Assembly: GCA_902494605.1 (NCBI GenBank)
Contig: CABUUG010000055.1
Coordinates: forward strand, 1 to 10,749
DNA: 10,749 bases
From: an uncultured Collinsella sp.
Lineage (GTDB): Bacteria > Actinomycetota > Coriobacteriia > Coriobacteriales > Coriobacteriaceae
Direction of reading: 5' to 3'
Position numbers and translations under genes: made by a program. Each line of letters starts with the position of its first letter. The first letter of the stretch is position 1. Positions 7,368 to 10,749 of the stretch are shown one piece after another. The notes below the pieces were generated by a model. It ran no database searches, was not told the DNA's origin, and saw only the letters and a program-made list of their open reading frames with translations.

Positions 7368-7948
7368 TACTGCAACCTTCCCGTCAGGTACACGCCCGAC
7401 ACATCGCGCACGCGCTCCACCAGATCGCGGAACTTCATCAGAAACGCGACCTGCTGGGCATGCAGGCCAAAGTCGTCGTCGAACACCGAGATGCCGGCCT
7501 TGGCCGAGCCGCGAAAACCGCGCTCGTCGAGCAGCGTGTCGCAGGCCTCGAGCAGCGACGGCACCGCCGCCTTGTCGAGCTGGCACTCGCCAAAGGAGCG
7601 AATGGCCTCGAACTTGGTCTTGGCCTCCCCCTCCGGCAGCGCGTCGACGAGCGAATAGAACACATCAACCGGCACCGACAGGCGCGGCTCAAAGCAGTCG
7701 AGCACGCCGGTGTGGTGGCCCACGGCGAGCGTGTAGTACAGCACGTCGCAGGCCTCCTGGGGAACGTCTTCCTCGGTCTCCACAAACTTACGCGTGAGCT
7801 CGTAGAAGACCACCTGGTCGGGCGCATGGCCCAGGCAGGGGTCGGCGACGCCCTCGGCAGCCTCGTCGCTTGCGCGCGAGGCATCGCCAAAAGAGCCGCC
7901 GAGCATGCCGGGGCCCGCAAAGTAACCAGAGCGGTCCGTGAGCTCCAT
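7367..7948 (-). CDS. hycH: Formate hydrogenlyase maturation protein HycH
   Basis: HycH is a cytoplasmic accessory protein needed to assemble hydrogenase 3; its exact chemistry is not established. The core matches E. coli HycH: VVFYELTRKFVET (46-58), then YYTLAVGHHTGVLDCFEP, and YLTGRLQ at the C-terminus. The product has 193 residues against 136 in E. coli. An unmatched N-terminal stretch of about 45 residues, Gly- and Asp-rich, accounts for most of the difference. The start at 7948 directly abuts the hycG stop (TAGATG), and GGAGG lies seven bases upstream. No better start is seen nearer the conserved core. It overlaps hycI by one base. Confidence 0.9.
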   Translation of the reverse strand: MELTDRSGYFAGPGMLGGSFGDASRASDEAAEGVADPCLGHAPDQVVFYELTRKFVETEEDVPQEACDVLYYTLAVGHHTGVLDCFEPRLSVPVDVFYSLVDALPEGEAKTKFEAIRSFGECQLDKAAVPSLLEACDTLLDERGFRGSAKAGISVFDDDFGLHAQQVAFLMKFRDLVERVRDVSGVYLTGRLQ

Positions 7949-8731
7949 CTAACGGCCTCCGGCCAGCACAAGATCCTGCAGCGCCGAGTAGACCTCAACG
8001 CGGCGCGGATCGTCCTGCTTGTCGATGAGCAGCGCCATGGCACCGCGGATATCGCCCTTGGGTGCGCCCTCGAGCGTATCCATAAACTCGTTGGCCAGGT
8101 CGCGGCCGTAACGGTAGCCGCTCATGGCACGAGCTTCGCGCTCGATGGCAACGCGCAGCTTGTACGGCACGCCGGGGTGCAGGATATCGGCCTGCTCGCC
8201 GGCGGCCTCCACCGTGGTCTCGGCATGGAGCTTTTGGTCCAGCAGGCCAAGTGCCATGGCAAAGCCGTAGATGGTCTGTGCGGGGCTGGGCGGGCAGCCG
8301 GGGATGTAGACATCGACCGGCAGAATCTTATCTGTGCCGCCCCAGACGCAGTAGTTGTCGTAGAAGATGCCACCGGTGCAGCCGCACGCGCCATAGGACA
8401 CCACGATCTTGGGATCGGGTGCGGCCTCAAAGGCGCGCAGGGCCGGCATGCGCATGGCACGCGTCACGGCACCGGTGTACAGCAGCACATCGGCGTGACG
8501 GGGCGAGGGCACGACCTTGATGCCAAAGCGCTCGACGTCGAAGACGGGCGTGATGGAACCGAAGATCTCGATCTCGCAGCCGTTGCAGCCGCCGCAGTCA
8601 ACACGGTAGACGTACACCGAGCGCTTGATCTTCTTAAGAAGGGTCGCCTTGGCCTTCTCGATGCTCTCGTCGAGCTCGATCTTGGTCGGGCGGTACTGAA
8701 GCCGCTCGGGCAAAAGCGTGCGTTCGGCCAT
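7949..8731 (-). CDS. hycG: Formate hydrogenlyase small subunit (NuoB-like)
   Basis: This is the electron-transfer small subunit of the group 4 NiFe hydrogenase, homologous to complex I NuoB, which carries the [4Fe-4S] cluster nearest the NiFe site. The product has 260 residues (E. coli HycG: 255) and is similar over its whole length: KKIKRSVYVYRVDCGGCNGC, FGIKVVPSPRHADVLLYTGA, YCVWGGTDKILPVDVYIPGC. Cluster ligands are Cys49, Cys52, Cys116 (in SYGACG) and Cys146 (in PGCPP). There is no signal peptide and no membrane helix, as expected for a subunit on the cytoplasmic face of the inner membrane. The start has GGAGGAG a few bases upstream, inside the end of hycF, with two bases between the genes. 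An extra Cys118 sits beside Cys116 where E. coli has Asn. Confidence 0.96.
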   Translation of the reverse strand: MAERTLLPERLQYRPTKIELDESIEKAKATLLKKIKRSVYVYRVDCGGCNGCEIEIFGSITPVFDVERFGIKVVPSPRHADVLLYTGAVTRAMRMPALRAFEAAPDPKIVVSYGACGCTGGIFYDNYCVWGGTDKILPVDVYIPGCPPSPAQTIYGFAMALGLLDQKLHAETTVEAAGEQADILHPGVPYKLRVAIEREARAMSGYRYGRDLANEFMDTLEGAPKGDIRGAMALLIDKQDDPRRVEVYSALQDLVLAGGR

Positions 8732-8733
8732 GG

Positions 8734-9450
8734 TTACTCCTCCTTCGTATCAAAATCCATGATGATGCCCTCGACCGGCGCCGGACCGGCGGGGATCTCG
8801 GGCGCATCGGGGTTGAGCTCGCGGTCGATATACTCCGGGTTCACGCCGTGGCCGCCCAGATACTCCATGCCGGGGCCCTGGGGCTCACCGGACGCAAGCG
8901 TCTCGTTGGCAGCCATGCCGTGCGCGTTGCCGGTCTTTACGGCCGAGGCGGCGCGCAGGGCGTCGAGCTCGCGCTTGCACTCCTGGCACATACCGACAGT
9001 ACGGGCGGCCTGCTCGGCCTCCATGCCGCCGGCCTTTTGCAGCAGGCGCTTGGCGTAGTCGATCTCCTTGTGCGGAGCAAACGGCTTGCCGCAGCGCGAG
9101 CAGTGCTCGAGCGTGTAGACGCTCTTGCTGGTGAGGTCGTCCTTGCTCATGACGGCCAGCTCAAACTCCTCGGTGAGCTTGATGGCCTCCATGGGGCAGG
9201 CCTCCTCGCAGCGGCCGCAGAAGATGCAGCGACCGTAGTCGATCGACCAGGTGATGGTATCGGCCGCAAGGTCGGTGTCCATGCGAATGGCATCGGCCGG
9301 GCACGCCACGCCGCAGGCTCCGCAGGCGATGCAGAGCTCGGCGTTGTGCTCGGGCTTGCCGCGCATGTCCTTGTTGGTGGGAAACGGCGCAAACGGGTAC
9401 TTGACCGTCGCGTCGCCGGCCTTGGCGTTGACCTTCCAAAGCTTCAGCAT
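8734..9450 (-). CDS. hycF: Formate hydrogenlyase 2x[4Fe-4S] ferredoxin subunit
   Basis: HycF is a peripheral ferredoxin subunit homologous to NuoI that relays electrons inside formate hydrogenlyase. It has two classical cluster motifs: Cys40-x2-Cys43-x2-Cys46-x3-Cys50-Pro and Cys75-x2-Cys78-x2-Cys81-x3-Cys85-Pro. As in E. coli HycF, two further Cys pairs follow, Cys117-x2-Cys120 (CSRCGKPFAPHKEIDYA) and Cys155-x2-Cys158 (CQECKR), which may bind another metal. The product has 238 residues against 180 in E. coli; the extra is a C-terminal tail of about 78 residues (161-238) rich in Gly, Pro and Glu with no recognised domain. The start at 9450 has GAGGAGG upstream and matches the family N-terminus; a longer in-frame extension lies inside hycE and is rejected. 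It is one base from the hycE stop. Confidence 0.95.
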   Translation of the reverse strand: MLKLWKVNAKAGDATVKYPFAPFPTNKDMRGKPEHNAELCIACGACGVACPADAIRMDTDLAADTITWSIDYGRCIFCGRCEEACPMEAIKLTEEFELAVMSKDDLTSKSVYTLEHCSRCGKPFAPHKEIDYAKRLLQKAGGMEAEQAARTVGMCQECKRELDALRAASAVKTGNAHGMAANETLASGEPQGPGMEYLGGHGVNPEYIDRELNPDAPEIPAGPAPVEGIIMDFDTKEE

Positions 9451-9451
9451 A

Positions 9452-10749
9452 TTAGAGCGCCTCCTCATCGAGCGGAGCGGCCATGGTGCCCTCGCCCGCA
9501 AGCGGCGACTTGTCGCGCCAGACGTTCTCGAACTGCTCCTTGTCGAGCACGTGGTCGCGCTTGGCGGCGACATCGGTCACCGTCACGCGGTCGGTGCAGG
9601 AGTAGCACGGGTCGAGCGAGCCGACGATCAGCGCCGCGTCGCCCACGGTGTTGCCGCGGAACATGTAGCGCAGGACCGGCCAGTTGCTGTACGTAGCGGC
9701 CTTGGCGCGCCAGCGGTAGCACTTCTGGTTATTGCCGAGCATGGCCCAGTGCACGTCCTCGCCGCGCGGCGCCTCGGTGGCGCCAATGGCGTACTTGTGC
9801 GGGGTGTACTCCCAATCCGTGGTGAGAATGGGGCCCGACGGGCAGTTCTCGAGCATGGTCTCGATCATGTCGATCGAATCGTAGACCTCCTGGATGCGAA
9901 CGGCGGTACGGCCGAAGGCATCGCAGGTGTCGGCCGTGGCGGCGTGCATCTTTTGGACGTCCGGATCGGCGTAGCCGTCGAAGGGATGGTCAAAGCGCAC
10001 GTCGCGGGCATAGCCTGAGCCACGCATGAGCGGGCCGACCGGCGAGAAGTCGCGTGCGATCTTGCGATCCAAGATGCCGATGCCGCTCGTACGCTCAATG
10101 AAGTTGGGCGTGGAGAGCAAGACGTCGACGAGCTCCTGGACCTCGGAGCGCAGCTGGTGGATGGTCGTGAGCGTAGAAAGCTTCTGCTCGGCCAAAATGT
10201 CGCGACGCACGCCGCCGATCACGTTGAGGCCGTAGGTCTTGCGGTGACCGGAGAGCTTCTCGGCAAGGTCCATGGACTTCTCGCGGACGCGGAAGAACTG
10301 CTGGAAGCCGGAGTCGAAGCCCGTGTAGTGAGACGCCAGGCCAATGTTGAGCAGATGCGAGTGCAGACGCTCGACCTCGAGCATGATGGCGCGGATGTAC
10401 TGGGCGCGCGGCGGGACATGGATGCCCTGGGCGCGCTCAACGGCCTCGGCATAGGCCACCGAGTGCGCGCAGCCGCAGATGCCGCAGATGCGGTCGGCGA
10501 GGAACGTCACGGCGTCATAGTTCAGGCGCGTCTCGGCGACCTTCTCCATACCGCGGTGCACGTAGAACAGACGGTAGTCGGCGTCGACGATCGTCTCACC
10601 TTCAACGAACAGGCGGAAGTGACCGGGCTCGTCGGAGGTAATGTGCAACGGACCCATGGGGACGAGCGTGGTCTCTTTGCCCTTGGTATCGGCCAAGAAC
10701 TCGTAGTTTTCCATGTCGCTCGCGGGAGCGGGACGGAAACGGTAGTCCA
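9452..10749 (-). CDS. hycE: Formate hydrogenlyase NiFe large subunit (5' end outside window)
   Basis: This is the catalytic large subunit of the group 4 NiFe hydrogenase, which makes H2 from protons. Counting from an internal Met at 10714, the NiFe ligands are Cys77 and Cys80 (RICGICGCAHS) and Cys370 and Cys373 (DPCYSCTDR). GPLHITSDEPGHFRLF, DADYRLFYVHRGMEK and EVERLHSHLLN are near-identical to HycE/HyfG. The frame stays open upstream of 10714 to the window edge with no ribosome site at that Met. In HycE the hydrogenase part follows a NuoC-like N-terminal domain. The true start is therefore probably outside, although the edge codon itself could be an NTG start. The C-terminal tail after Arg376 is 44 residues (E. 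coli: 32). It begins VTVTDV and would be cut by HycI from the same operon. All metal ligands are Cys; no Sec codon is present. Confidence 0.96.
   Translation of the reverse strand, partial: DYRFRPAPASDMENYEFLADTKGKETTLVPMGPLHITSDEPGHFRLFVEGETIVDADYRLFYVHRGMEKVAETRLNYDAVTFLADRICGICGCAHSVAYAEAVERAQGIHVPPRAQYIRAIMLEVERLHSHLLNIGLASHYTGFDSGFQQFFRVREKSMDLAEKLSGHRKTYGLNVIGGVRRDILAEQKLSTLTTIHQLRSEVQELVDVLLSTPNFIERTSGIGILDRKIARDFSPVGPLMRGSGYARDVRFDHPFDGYADPDVQKMHAATADTCDAFGRTAVRIQEVYDSIDMIETMLENCPSGPILTTDWEYTPHKYAIGATEAPRGEDVHWAMLGNNQKCYRWRAKAATYSNWPVLRYMFRGNTVGDAALIVGSLDPCYSCTDRVTVTDVAAKRDHVLDKEQFENVWRDKSPLAGEGTMAAPLDEEAL

Noticed and set aside
3360..7658. A very long plus-strand open frame (1432 codons)
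   Set aside because: It runs antisense through hycI, focA, a terminator and the oxidoreductase, has no domain and low-complexity Arg/His/Ala content. It is a by-product of GC-rich codon use on the opposite strand.
69..9696. Other long plus-strand frames, for example 69-830, 1311-2588, 2336-3709, 7460-9058 and 8848-9696
   Set aside because: All are antisense to well-recognised minus-strand genes, and one covers the tRNA. None shows a known domain or credible start.
1..10749. CRISPR arrays, insertion sequences, phage genes, or an in-frame TGA selenoprotein with a SECIS
   Set aside because: I saw no repeat-spacer pattern, transposase or phage-like frame, and no Sec-type active site in any called gene.

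Overview
The window is a GC-rich stretch of bacterial chromosome. Every gene I can support lies on the minus strand, so the genes read from right to left. It holds the distal part of a formate hydrogenlyase (hydrogenase-3/4 type, Hyc/Hyf) operon, followed by a selenocysteine (Sec) cassette. The closest sequences I can recall are E. coli HycE, HycF, HycG, HycH, HycI and FocA, in the same E-F-G-H-I order, but the base composition, extended proteins and gene combination do not look enterobacterial. A strictly anaerobic, formate- and H2-producing, high-GC gut actinobacterium (Coriobacteriia, Collinsella-like) fits best. That placement is inference, not something the sequence proves.

Right part (10749 to about 5927): hycE (5' end outside the window), hycF, hycG, hycH, hycI and focA. 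The five hyc genes are packed with 0-2 base gaps or a 1-base overlap, most with clear Shine-Dalgarno sites inside the previous gene. A perfect 8-bp hairpin sits at the hycI stop codon, just before focA. An intrinsic terminator follows focA. Together these genes give the NiFe large subunit, the 8Fe ferredoxin subunit, the small subunit, a maturation factor, the C-terminal processing protease for HycE, and the formate channel. The membrane subunits, the HycB-like subunit and the formate dehydrogenase itself are not in the window.

Left part (about 5861 to 73): a cytoplasmic molybdopterin (Mo/W-bisMGD) oxidoreductase with a cysteine metal ligand, then selA, selB, selC (tRNA-Sec, anticodon UCA) and a strong intrinsic terminator. 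SelA makes Sec-tRNA, SelB delivers it to the ribosome, and selC is the tRNA. A neighbouring selenoprotein formate dehydrogenase would be the natural client of this machinery, but no selenoprotein is visible here. The oxidoreductase lacks the active-site residues of formate dehydrogenases, so its reaction is unknown.

The most notable oddity is selB. It is full length and in frame but is cut by one in-frame TAG at codon 158, exactly where the GTPase domain ends. About 100 bases upstream, its G4 nucleotide-binding motif has methionine instead of the expected lysine. The cassette is either damaged, misread at that base, or expressed through some recoding or re-initiation. Other points worth a second look are the divergent HycI metal-site loop, the extended HycF, HycH and HycE tails, the hairpin before focA, and the orphan oxidoreductase.
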